A stretch of 34,400 nt of DNA from Vibrio sp. Isolate32 (GTDB lineage: Bacteria; Pseudomonadota; Gammaproteobacteria; Enterobacterales; Vibrionaceae), in the NCBI RefSeq assembly GCF_022397955.1, contig NZ_JAKEUQ010000026.1, positions 1 to 34,400 of the forward strand. Reading direction: 5' to 3'. Below, one piece after another: positions 1 through 7,315 of this stretch (within the stretch, counting starts at the first letter, position 1; each line of letters opens with the position of its first letter). Below the pieces are notes generated by a model that worked only from the letters and a program-made list of their open reading frames with translations, had not been told where the DNA came from and made no database searches. The position numbers and the translations under genes were made by a program.

Positions 1-74
1 GGAGGTGTGGTGGGCACAAGTACAGGAGAGTGGAATTGGAGGTGTGGTGGGCACAAGTACAGGAGAGTGGAATT
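1..74. repeat. 37-bp perfect tandem duplication
   Basis: Bases 1-37 and 38-74 are identical (unit begins GGAGGTGTGGTGGGCACAAG). The duplication lies inside the transposase coding sequence and shifts its frame by one base. Confidence 0.95.
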
Positions 75-272
75 AAGCCATTGCAAGAGTTCGCACGAAA
101 ACTGAGTCCTTATCTTCACGGCATTATCGCATCGGCAAGTTATCCGCTTAACACCTGCACATTGGAAGGGATAAACAACAAGATAAAACTAATCAAGCGA
201 ATGGGATATGGGTATCGAGATACAGACTACTTCTTCTTGAAGATAAAAGCGGCTTTCCCCGGAAAGCCGCGA
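1..272 (+). mobile_element. 3' end of an ISL3-family insertion sequence (partial)
   Basis: The window opens inside an insertion sequence whose transposase C-terminus resembles the ISL3 family. Close to the transposase stop there is a perfect 10-bp inverted repeat, GCGGCTTTCC (249-258) and GGAAAGCCGC (261-270), separated by CC. ISL3-type terminal repeats are GC-rich, begin with GGC and often overlap the 3' end of the transposase gene, so the element probably ends at about 251-272. The left end is outside the window, so neither the exact boundary nor the target duplication can be fixed. Confidence 0.6.
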
Positions 273-275
273 TGA
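2..275 (+). pseudogene. ISL3-family transposase, C-terminal fragment, frameshifted
   Basis: This is the last part of a DDE transposase of the ISL3 type. The recognisable C-terminal stretch runs from residues EVWWAQVQESGIKPL through the TLEGINNKIKLIKRMGYGYR motif to AAFPGKPR and stops at 273-275. The N-terminus lies outside the window. A 37-bp unit (1-37) is repeated exactly at 38-74. Because 37 is not a multiple of three, reading that enters through the first copy shifts frame and meets TAA at 73-75, while the correct frame resumes in the second copy. The gene is therefore broken as read. The duplication sits exactly at the window edge, so an assembly join is a serious alternative to a real mutation. 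Confidence 0.65.
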
Positions 276-365
276 ACCTTTTTTATGCTGTCACACTGGT
301 TAATCGATGTTGAGTCTATTGACTGGCTTTTTTCGTTTTGTAGGACACCGCTTATGTCATTGAGA

Positions 366-1016
366 TTAAGTGGGTGAGCTTGTCTGTAGCTCTTTGAGCA
401 GTGGGAATGCAGCTTTGGTATGCTCTCCAGTGACGATAAACCCAACCAATTGATTATCTGCGTTGAAGCCTTTTGCGACAATGCCTTTCGGGTCAAAGCG
501 AGTCTCCCAGCTTTGAGCGGTTTGGAGGTCAAAGGCAAGCTCGACTACGATCAGGCCGCCACCAATCACAGTGACACGCTGAGCATCATCGATCTGCGCT
601 TTGTGCTTCTCAAACTCCTCCAGGCTATTGAGCGTGATAGTCGCCCCTCGTTTTAGCCCTTTTGCTGGTGGAGTAAATGGTGTGGCCCCCGTTGCAAACA
701 CTAACTTTGTGTAGTGGATTGGTTGGCCATCGACACGAATATACTGTTGCTCAATATCTATTTCGCTGACAAGCGCTTTGGTTTTAATAACCACGTTGTA
801 CTGCTCAGCTAGCTGCTGAGTATTATGTACGGTGAGTGTTTCCGGCGTTTGTTCCTGACTGAACCCGTGCGAAAGGTTCGGCTTACTATACTCACCCCCC
901 CCCCACCCCGAATCTGCCGTGATCATGGTGATCGCGATATCTTGGTCGAGTTTACGTACCATTTTGATAGTTTGTAGGGCAGCGAAACCACCACCCACAA
1001 TCACAATGTTCGACAT
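366..1016 (-). pseudogene. norW: norW, nitric oxide reductase flavorubredoxin reductase, internally deleted
   Basis: NorW is an NADH:flavorubredoxin oxidoreductase that passes electrons to NorV for reduction of nitric oxide. The FAD-binding start MSNIVIVGGGFAALQT, the ATG motif (VFATGATPFTPP, about residues 106-117) and the second Rossmann glycines (IGGGLI, about 151-156) are present. The reading frame then jumps from VELAFDLQTA directly to SWETRFDPKGIVAKG, which matches the far C-terminus of E. coli NorW (377 aa). The product is 216 aa, so about 155 residues holding the rest of the NAD domain and the FAD-binding GD motif are gone, in frame, near bases 510-527. The last glycine of the GxGxxG motif is also Val. 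A C-rich run at 895-909 adds about three residues near position 38-41. I chose the start at 1016, overlapping norV's stop region by spacing (TAA-C-ATG). It is very probably non-functional. Confidence 0.85.
895..909. repeat. C-rich homopolymer tract in norW
   Basis: Ten C (895-904), one A, then four C (906-909). On the coding strand it reads as a run of Gly codons inside the conserved ...TADSG-(D)EYSKP... region and adds about three residues relative to E. coli NorW. Such a tract is prone to slippage and to sequencing error. Confidence 0.9.
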
Positions 1017-1017
1017 G

Positions 1018-2532
1018 TTACTTCTCCACAAATACTTCTTTGCCTAAATGGCACTCAGGGCAAAGGAAGTCATCAGGTACATTTTTCCATGGTGTTCCTG
1101 GTTCAACACCTTGGTACGGTTCACCTAATTGTGGGTCGTATACCCATTCACAAACCGTGCAACGTCAGCATGTGCAATTTTCGCTGTGAGCGCGTTGCGT
1201 CTCTGCCTGCTGTGCTTCTTTGGTAGAAGTTGCTGCAACGGCTTCAGGTTCAGTTGCTTGCTCTGGCTGATTATCCGGAGTGTCGATTTTCTTTACGCTG
1301 CGTTCAACTTGTTTAGGCGTACTCACCTCGTTTGCATCGGTGCGCCAAACTTCAGCCAATGTCATGCCGTAATCGATGCATTGGCGAAGAGCATCTGTGT
1401 CTGGTTTCCAATGGATGTGTTGCGGAGCGCTGACTTCGAAGTTTGCTTCACGTAGGCGAGCATCAATACGTTTTACTGCGCCACCAGTCCAACCTGAAGA
1501 ACCGAATGCCGCGGCTCTTTTTCCGGCAAAACGTAAACCGTGTATCTCTTCGAGTAAGGCTGCGATTTGCGGCATCATCACATTGTTCACGGTTGACGAG
1601 CCAACAAGTACACCTTTTGATCGGAAGATATTGGCAAGGATATCGTTCTTATCATGCTTGGAAATATTGAACACCTTGATTGCTGTTTCTGGGCTCCCTT
1701 TACGAATCCCTTTCGCAATGGCATCGGCCATCATACGAGTGTTGTTAGACATGGTGTCGTACACAATTGTGATGCGGTCTTCTTTGTACGCTTTCGACCA
1801 TTCGTAGTATTGCTCGACGATCTGGGTGGCGTTGTCTCGCCAAATACAGCCATGGGAAGTGGCGATCACATCGATCGGTACACCTAAACTCAATACTTCT
1901 TCGATTTTAGCTTTTACTAGCGGTGCAAATGGCGTCAGGATGTTTGAGAAGTAACGCAGACACTGCTCGTGCAGTTCAACTTGGTCTAATTGGTCGTTGA
2001 ACAGGTTTTCATCGCAGTAGTGTTGGCCAAAGGCATCATTACTAAACAGAATTTCGTCGCTTGTTAGGTAAGTTGCCATTGAATCTGGCCAGTGCAGCAT
2101 TTTCATCTCAACAAAGATAAGTTGCTTACCATTACCGATATCCAGTGTGTCGCCGGTTTTTACCGTTCTGAAGTTCCAGTCTGGCTGGTGATGATGGCCG
2201 ACAATCGAGTTCACCCCCGCTTCTGTGTAGTAGACAGGGGTATTAGGGATCTTAGCAAGTAGCGCGGCAAGGGAGCCGGAGTGGTCTTCTTCGGCATGCT
2301 GACAAATGATGTAGTCAATCTCGTTGATGTCGATTTCCATCTCAAGGTTTGCAAGGAATTGCTCTGTAAAGCGATGGTCAACGGTATCGACAAGCACCGT
2401 TTTCTCTTCACGGATTAGGTATGAGTTATAACTGGTGCCTTTGTTCATGTGGTATTCCTTGCCATGGAAATGCTCGGTTTCCCAATCGTGAATACCAACC
2501 CAGTGAACATTTGATTTAACGTGAATAGTCAT
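1018..2532 (-). pseudogene. norV: norV, anaerobic nitric oxide reductase flavorubredoxin, interrupted by TGA
   Basis: NorV reduces NO to N2O at a diiron centre, using FMN and rubredoxin iron as the electron path. All diiron ligands sit at the E. coli positions: H79, E81, D83, H84 (HAEEDH), H147 (MLHWPD), D166 (SNDAFG) and H227 (TSHGC). A flavodoxin domain follows (ITIVYDTMSNNT, about 253 onward), then a variable linker of about 50 residues rich in Glu, Ala and Thr. An in-frame TGA at 1165-1167 ends the ORF at 455 aa. Beyond it the same frame continues for 48 codons as a complete rubredoxin domain (CTVCEWVYDP and LCPECHLGK) to TAA at 1018-1020. Without the TGA the protein would be 504 aa. As read, the product lacks the rubredoxin electron entry site. 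TGA followed by C is a leaky context, so a little read-through is possible. Cotranscribed with norW. Confidence 0.85.
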
Positions 2533-2569
2533 AATGAGAATACCTTGTTTGAGTTTCTAAGGTCATCAT

Positions 2570-2585
2570 TGCACTAGTCGTTCCA
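2570..2585 (-). promoter_or_regulatory. sigma-54 (-24/-12) promoter of norVW
   Basis: On the minus strand the sequence is TGGAACGACTAGTGCA. It has GG and GC separated by exactly 10 bases and fits the consensus TGGCACGNNNNTTGCW except at two positions. E. coli norV is known to use sigma-54, and the site lies about 40 bases upstream of the norV start. Confidence 0.75.
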
Positions 2586-2652
2586 TGTTTTTAAATAATT
2601 GTTTTTATGAATTTTTTTGGTTTTTAGTCTTTCTTTTTAGTCTTTCTTTTGA

Positions 2653-2708
2653 GTCTTTATGACATTCCAATTTCTGTAATTAATATGAATCTAAAGTGTC
2701 CATTTGAC
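2653..2708. promoter_or_regulatory. two NorR-like enhancer sites upstream of norV
   Basis: GTCTTTATGAC (2653-2663) and GTCCATTTGAC (2698-2708) both match the NorR core GT-N7-AC with the GTC...GAC arms. They are 70-130 bp upstream of the sigma-54 promoter, the right range for an enhancer. A third site, usual in E. coli, was not found. No norR gene is adjacent. AGTCTTT occurs three times at a 13-bp period (2626, 2639, 2652), overlapping the first site. Confidence 0.5.
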
Positions 2709-2750
2709 TCATGTGGTTATCAATGCTGACCAACAGCCAAAAGGCGCGCA

Positions 2751-2777
2751 TAAAAAAGGCCAGACGAAAGTCTGGCC
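2751..2777 (-). terminator. intrinsic terminator of nfsB
   Basis: Perfect hairpin GGCCAGAC (2758-2765), loop GAAA, GTCTGGCC (2770-2777). On the minus strand it is followed by TTTTTTA. It lies just after the nfsB stop. Confidence 0.85.
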
Positions 2778-2807
2778 AAATAAGCAGTGTAATTTATTTG
2801 TTAGTTT

Positions 2808-3464
2808 TTAAAGCGTAGTCACGACTTCATCAAGAGCTAGACGCGCTTTGGGTTTACCGTGGTTGTAGTCTTCGCCGTCTTTGTGGTAACCGATAGCCAG
2901 TGCTACATCAACAACGTGACCTTCTAGTTCGTCAGCAAACTCTTCGCTGATCATAGCCGCGTCTACACCTTCCATTGGAGTTGAAGCGATACCAAGGCGA
3001 GCAAGCGTGTGCAGTGTGTTACCTAGTGCGATGTACACCTGAGACTTAGTCCAGTTTCCGTTGAAACCAGTCTCATCTGTGTTCATTTCTGCGAATGCGT
3101 AAGCCCCTAAGAACTGCTCGTACATTTCAGCAGGTAGGTGACCAGAGCTTACTTCTGTGTCTGCGCGTTTCGCGAATTTCTCTTTAGTGTACTTAGGATC
3201 GTGAGCGAACAGGATTGTGTGTGACGCTTCTTTTGCATGTGGTTGGTTAAACTGGAACATGTTCTCGAAAGTCTTGTGGAAACGTTGTTTTGCTTCGTCG
3301 CTCTCAATGATGATGAATTTCCAAGGCTGAGAGTTGATAGAAGAAGCTGACAGACGAAGTGCTTCTTTGATTACTTCCATGTCTTCCGCAGAGATGCGTT
3401 TTTCTGCATCGTATTTTTTAGTTGTGTAACGAGTGTTTAGATCAGTAATGATTGGATGAGTCAT
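2808..3464 (-). CDS. nfsB: NfsB-type oxygen-insensitive NAD(P)H nitroreductase
   Basis: A 218-aa FMN-dependent nitroreductase/dihydropteridine reductase-like enzyme, the usual length for E. coli NfsB and Vibrio FRase I relatives. Family marks are the N-terminal RYTTKKYD with basic FMN-phosphate contacts, SSINSQPWKFI (about 41-51), the long helix around NGNWTKSQVYIALGN and the C-terminal KPKARLALDEVV. The family reduces nitroaromatics and quinones by two-electron steps in the cytoplasm. The start is supported by AGGA seven bases upstream. It is transcribed toward norV but ends in its own terminator, so it is a separate unit. The family assignment is strong; the natural substrate cannot be read from sequence. 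Confidence 0.9.
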   Translation of the reverse strand: MTHPIITDLNTRYTTKKYDAEKRISAEDMEVIKEALRLSASSINSQPWKFIIIESDEAKQRFHKTFENMFQFNQPHAKEASHTILFAHDPKYTKEKFAKRADTEVSSGHLPAEMYEQFLGAYAFAEMNTDETGFNGNWTKSQVYIALGNTLHTLARLGIASTPMEGVDAAMISEEFADELEGHVVDVALAIGYHKDGEDYNHGKPKARLALDEVVTTL

Positions 3465-3494
3465 GTTGAATCCTAATATCTATCAATAATAAAT

Positions 3495-3524
3495 GTTGTA
3501 GGGTGTTATGTTCGGTAACGTCAA
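3495..3524 (-). promoter_or_regulatory. possible sigma-70 promoter of nfsB
   Basis: On the minus strand TTGACG (3519-3524), an 18-bp spacer and TACAAC (3495-3500), ending about 30 bases before the nfsB start. Weak -10; prediction by eye only. Confidence 0.35.
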
Positions 3525-3789
3525 CAATAAACGGATAACGCATTTGGGCTTTTTCTCTAATATCATCGGTCTTTAATAGAACGGGTCTCTAAGAAAATAA
3601 GCGCTGAAACGGTCATCGAACATGCCCCAATAAATCGAGTATCTGCGGTAGCTCAAGTCGATGGAGGTAAGATAATAGAAGAGTAGCCTGGGAAAAATAG
3701 CGAACATATCAAATTACTATGGTAAATAATGTCCATAATGATTCGATAAGTGTGATATCAATGGGTGCAAATTGTCTAGATTCAGTAGT
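3525..3789. other. intergenic stretch with no recognised feature
   Basis: This is the rest of the gap of about 325 bp between nfsB and the next minus-strand gene. I see only a weak TATGG/CCATA inverted repeat near 3715-3737, with no T-run, that might end transcription of the upstream gene. No coding potential or RNA gene is evident. Confidence 0.5.
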
Positions 3790-4656
3790 TTAGTACGCCT
3801 TGATGCCATATTGGCGCAATAATGGTGGAAGGACGCTGTCTAGGTTTGGGATATCTTCCGGTGTGATTTCGATTAAGCCAAAACTATGCTCGGCATAGAT
3901 TTTTCTCGTCGCTTCACGTTTTTCCTCGGCGATTGGCGCAGAGTCGGTTCCCCAAAATTGAATGTATACTTTGCCGCTTGGAAGATAAAAGTCACTGATC
4001 ACTTCTTTCGCTATTGGCAGTGGACGCTCGTACGCATGTACCACACCCGCCATATATAGCCAATTGTCGATGATTAGCTCTCCTTTTGAACGCACATAGT
4101 GTCCATCCAAGCTTCGGTGCTTGGCCTCGAACTTCTGGCGGAAGCTAGAAAGTGACACATCCGTTGAGTGGCTTTCTGCATCGTGCCCTAGGAATTCAAC
4201 AACTGATTGTTTCAAACGTTTATTGCGGACTAATGAATCGTGCCACACCACGAATAAGTTTTGTGTGGTTTTATCTTCCCTCTGTGCACCACCGGCCTTT
4301 AAACCTGTCGAGGTGACGTGCCAACCGTCTTCTTCTCTTGTTATCCAACCAAGTTCATTGAGCAAGAGGTTAATTTTCTTTGCGCTGAGCTTGAAAGCAT
4401 TGCCAAGTTGAGTTGCGGTTAGTGTTTGCCCTGAGAAGGTGTCCAAGTCGATAAGCAGCTTCTCTGGCCAGACAATGAAGACACCAAACTTTTTGTGTTC
4501 CACATACTCCCCACCAAAGCTTTCCCCTCGCTCGGTCAGCACCCAGCGATCCTGTGAACGTACGATATAGCCGGCTGTTTTTAGATCACTAAACAGGGCT
4601 TTGGCTTCTATGCCTTTTTGTTTAGCGAGAGCTGATGTGGAGATCTTGTCTGACAT
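3790..4656 (-). CDS. unrecognised protein: two winged-helix-like repeats plus a PD-(D/E)XK-like C-terminal domain
   Basis: A 288-aa soluble protein with no signal peptide or membrane segment. Residues about 8-68 and 80-142 look like two copies of one module. ALAKQKGIEAKALFSDLKTA followed by GYIVRSQDRWVLTERG aligns with QLGNAFKLSAKKINLLLNEL followed by GWITREEDGWHVTSTG, and each copy ends in FGVFIVWPEKL or LFVVWHDSL. This suggests tandem winged-helix nucleic-acid binding. The C-terminal third has the order expected of a nuclease fold: YVRSKGELIIDNWL (Glu), a YERPLPI strand, SDFYLPS (Asp) and VYIQFWG. Related nuclease-like domains usually have IEYWG or IExxG here, so the last acidic residue is Gln in this protein. 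The function is unknown; DNA repair or a nucleic-acid-binding role is inference. The start is supported by AGAAGG just upstream. No partner gene is adjacent. Confidence 0.8.
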   Translation of the reverse strand: MSDKISTSALAKQKGIEAKALFSDLKTAGYIVRSQDRWVLTERGESFGGEYVEHKKFGVFIVWPEKLLIDLDTFSGQTLTATQLGNAFKLSAKKINLLLNELGWITREEDGWHVTSTGLKAGGAQREDKTTQNLFVVWHDSLVRNKRLKQSVVEFLGHDAESHSTDVSLSSFRQKFEAKHRSLDGHYVRSKGELIIDNWLYMAGVVHAYERPLPIAKEVISDFYLPSGKVYIQFWGTDSAPIAEEKREATRKIYAEHSFGLIEITPEDIPNLDSVLPPLLRQYGIKAY

Positions 4657-4949
4657 AGCCTTCTCTTAAGTCGTCACCTGACAACTAGATGATGTGGGGT
4701 AGGTATTCAACCAAAACAAGTGATTAGAATAACACATCTACTTCGCGTAATTCCTTTTCTGATTGCCCATGTGTTTTTAGTTTAATTGGGGAAGTGTTCT
4801 CCAAAACAGCATCAAGAAAGTCCTTCAACACATTGTGTAATTAAGTTACAGAAAGTAAGGCTTAACCCCTCTGGTTGCATATAAATCCCGCTAGGAATGG
4901 CGTTCCTTCATACATGGTTTATAGTTTTTAAGATGCATCTTTCATTAAG
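4657..4949. other. intergenic region upstream of the mtl leader
   Basis: An AT-rich spacer between the divergent nuclease-like gene and mtlA. It must contain the promoter of the minus-strand gene, but no convincing -10/-35 pair stands out. No ORF of note. Confidence 0.45.
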
Positions 4950-4965
4950 TGTGATTTATATCACT
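4950..4965. promoter_or_regulatory. CRP-cAMP site, mtlA upstream region
   Basis: TGTGATTTATATCACT is a nearly perfect TGTGA-N6-TCACA palindrome. Further TGTGA half-sites follow at 4994, 5067 and 5157, like the multiple CRP sites in front of E. coli mtlA. Confidence 0.8.
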
Positions 4966-5091
4966 ATTTATTTTTGGTGATTGAGTTGTGAAATGTGATC
5001 TTTATCTTATATTAATGAGAGTTATTCTCACTAATTTTGCTTTGTAATTTAAATTCATGACATTTTTGTGATCTAAAGCATTACCGTTAAC

Positions 5092-5200
5092 CCGAAAGTG
5101 TTTTTTGTGTGTGATGTTTGTCACGAAAGTTGGGCTGGAGTGCATTTTGGAAATGTTGTGATACATTTTAATCAACTTTTGAGCACACACTTTCGGTCAT
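5092..5200 (-). ncRNA. mtlS: candidate antisense RNA MtlS opposite the mtlA leader
   Basis: In V. cholerae a short RNA, MtlS, is transcribed antisense to the mtlA 5' leader and represses its translation. Here the same position holds a long-range inverted repeat, CCGAAAGTG (5092-5100) with CACTTTCGG (5188-5196), plus GTGTGTG (5107-5113) with CACACAC (5184-5190). A minus-strand RNA of about 110-120 nt spanning this would pair its two ends. No clear promoter or T-run was found, so the ends are guesses; the call rests on position and structure. Confidence 0.35.
5110..5125. promoter_or_regulatory. second CRP-cAMP site, mtlA upstream region
   Basis: TGTGATGTTTGTCACG keeps both arms of the CRP palindrome with 6-bp spacing. 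It lies about 110 bp before the mtlA start and overlaps the presumed MtlS region. Confidence 0.65.
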
Positions 5201-5232
5201 TTGACCAACCAATACATTACGGGGTTCTACCT

Positions 5233-7125
5233 ATGTTATCACCAGAAGCAAAGATTAAGGTTCAAAACTTTGGTCGTTTCTTATCCAATATGGTAATGCC
5301 AAACATCGGCGCATTCATTGCGTGGGGTTTCATTACTGCACTATTCATTCCAACGGGTTGGTGGCCTAACGAAACGTTAGCATCAATGGTTGGCCCAATG
5401 ATCACATACCTACTACCACTATTGATCGGTTATACCGGTGGTAAAATGGTTGGTGGCGACCGCGGTGCCGTAGTGGGTGCTATCACAACAATGGGTGTAA
5501 TCGTTGGTACTGATATCCCAATGTTCATGGGTGCAATGATTGTAGGTCCACTGGGTGGTATCGCAATTAAGAAATTCGATGAAGCTGTTCACGGTAAAGT
5601 GAAGAGTGGTTTCGAAATGCTAGTGAACAACTTCTCTGCAGGTATCATCGGCATGATCTGCGCGATCATCGCCTTCATCGTGATTGGTCCTGCGGTTAAG
5701 ATTCTGTCTGGCGGACTTGCTGCTGGCGTAAACGCAATGGTGGAAGCGGGTGCACTACCTCTAGCATCTATCTTTGTTGAACCTGCAAAAATTTTATTCC
5801 TAAATAACGCAATCAACCACGGTATCTTCTCTCCACTAGGTATCCAGCAATCTGAAGAGATGGGTCGTTCTATCTTCTTCCTAATCGAAGCAAACCCAGG
5901 TCCTGGTTTTGGTCTTCTACTTGCTTACATGGTGTTTGGTAAAGGTAGCGCGAAGCAATCTGCTGCTGGTGCATCTATCATCCACTTCCTAGGTGGTATC
6001 CACGAAATTTACTTCCCTTACGTTCTAATGAACCCACGTCTAATTCTTGCGGTAATCGCAGGTGGTATGGCTGGCGTATTCACTAACGTAATGTTCGATT
6101 CTGGCCTTATTTCTCCAGCATCACCAGGTTCTATCTTCGCAATCTTACTGATGACGCCAAAAGGCTCTTACATCGGTGTTGTATTGTCAGTTATCGCAGC
6201 AACAGCAGTATCTTTCGTAGTGGCTTCAATCCTACTTAAGACTTCAACTCAAGATGACGATGAAGACTCTCTAGAAAAAGCGTCTGCACAAATGAAAGAC
6301 ATGAAAGCGTCTTCTAAAAGTGCTGCTTCAAAAGGAAACGTAAATCTGGCGGATGTTAAAGCGGTATATGTAGCGTGTGATGCGGGTATGGGTTCAAGTG
6401 CAATGGGTGCAGGTCTACTACGTAAGAAAGTAGCAACCGCGGGCCTAGATATTGAGGTAACCAACTACGCAATAAACAACCTACCGGCTGATTCACAAAT
6501 TGTTATTACGCATAAAGACCTAACAGACCGTGCTCGTAACACTGTTCCAGGTGCAATGCATATGTCTCTAAGTAATTTCTTAGACGGCGGCGTATACGAC
6601 CAACTAGTCGCTGAGCTTGTAGATGCTCAAAGTGATGAAGTGAAAGTAGGATCGACAACGCCTGCAGCAGCTCCAGCGCAAGGAGGCAACAAGCTTGCAC
6701 TAACTGGTGACAGCATCTTCCTTGGCCTTAAGGCAAATCAAAAGGAAGACGCAATCAAGTTCGCCGGTGAGCAACTGGTAAAACTAGGCAATGTATCACC
6801 AGAATATGTAGAAGGCATGTTTGCTCGTGAAGAGCTCGTCTCTACTTACCTAGGTGAGTCTATCGCAGTACCACACGGCACAATCGAAGCGAAAAAATAC
6901 GTACAAAAAACCGGCATCGTTTTCTGTCAGTACCCTGAAGGTATTCAGTGGGGCGAAGATGAAGATGATATCGCGAAGATGGTTATCGGTATTGCCGCAC
7001 AAGGCGATGAGCACAACATGGTGCTGATGGCTATTACCAATTCACTCGACGATGAAGACGCTGTGGAATGCCTACAGAACACAACAAACCCTGCTGATGT
7101 TCTACGTATTCTCAACGGAAACTAA
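5233..7125 (+). CDS. mtlA: mannitol-specific PTS transporter EIICBA
   Basis: Imports mannitol across the inner membrane and phosphorylates it to mannitol-1-phosphate. The protein is 630 aa (E. coli MtlA 637). The membrane IIC domain covers about residues 1-340, with many hydrophobic segments and the GGIHEIYFPYVLMNP loop. IIB follows a charged linker and carries phosphocysteine C382 in VYVACDAGMGSS. IIA carries the phosphohistidine H548 in AVPHGTIEAKK. A longer in-frame ORF begins upstream, but the start MLSPEAKIKVQNFGRF matches the family. The leader is long and holds CRP-type sites and the candidate antisense RNA. It is the first gene of the mtlADR cluster, with mtlD 190 bp downstream. Confidence 0.97.
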   Translation: MLSPEAKIKVQNFGRFLSNMVMPNIGAFIAWGFITALFIPTGWWPNETLASMVGPMITYLLPLLIGYTGGKMVGGDRGAVVGAITTMGVIVGTDIPMFMGAMIVGPLGGIAIKKFDEAVHGKVKSGFEMLVNNFSAGIIGMICAIIAFIVIGPAVKILSGGLAAGVNAMVEAGALPLASIFVEPAKILFLNNAINHGIFSPLGIQQSEEMGRSIFFLIEANPGPGFGLLLAYMVFGKGSAKQSAAGASIIHFLGGIHEIYFPYVLMNPRLILAVIAGGMAGVFTNVMFDSGLISPASPGSIFAILLMTPKGSYIGVVLSVIAATAVSFVVASILLKTSTQDDDEDSLEKASAQMKDMKASSKSAASKGNVNLADVKAVYVACDAGMGSSAMGAGLLRKKVATAGLDIEVTNYAINNLPADSQIVITHKDLTDRARNTVPGAMHMSLSNFLDGGVYDQLVAELVDAQSDEVKVGSTTPAAAPAQGGNKLALTGDSIFLGLKANQKEDAIKFAGEQLVKLGNVSPEYVEGMFAREELVSTYLGESIAVPHGTIEAKKYVQKTGIVFCQYPEGIQWGEDEDDIAKMVIGIAAQGDEHNMVLMAITNSLDDEDAVECLQNTTNPADVLRILNGN

Positions 7126-7152
7126 AAGCTCTAGTCAAGCTCCTGAGTGAAG

Positions 7153-7178
7153 GAGGCCAGTACCCCCCTACTGGCCTC
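7153..7178 (+). other. intercistronic hairpin mtlA-mtlD
   Basis: Perfect stem GAGGCCAGTA (7153-7162), loop CCCCCC, TACTGGCCTC (7169-7178). No T-run follows, so it is more likely an mRNA-stabilising or processing stem, or a weak attenuator, than a strong terminator. A second perfect stem, CTTTATCT-GT-AGATAAAG, lies at 7194-7211. Confidence 0.7.
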
Positions 7179-7315
7179 AATTCCGGTCTCAATCTTTATC
7201 TGTAGATAAAGGTTCGGTCTGAATAGGTCACTGCTTAATGCCTAGGACGTAATTGAAAGCGGCATGTGTTTGAGTGGTTAGCTATTTAGATTTAAATATT
7301 TATAAGGTCAAAATT

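Noticed and set aside
227..538. 103-codon minus-strand ORF overlapping the norW end and IS end
   Set aside because: It is a shadow across the IS terminal repeat and the norW coding sequence in another frame, with no family likeness.
1165..1167. TGA in norV as a selenocysteine codon
   Set aside because: No Cys or Sec is expected at this linker position before the rubredoxin, no SECIS-like hairpin was evident right after it, and norW next door is also damaged. A nonsense change is simpler.
2626..2658. Three AGTCTTT copies at 13-bp period as a separate operator or short CRISPR-like repeat
   Set aside because: Units are too short and the tract is a simple T-rich run; it overlaps a NorR-like site, so I mention it only there.
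5002..5190. 62-codon minus-strand ORF in the mtlA leader
   Set aside because: Its composition is that of the AT-rich regulatory region; the strand is better explained by a possible antisense RNA.
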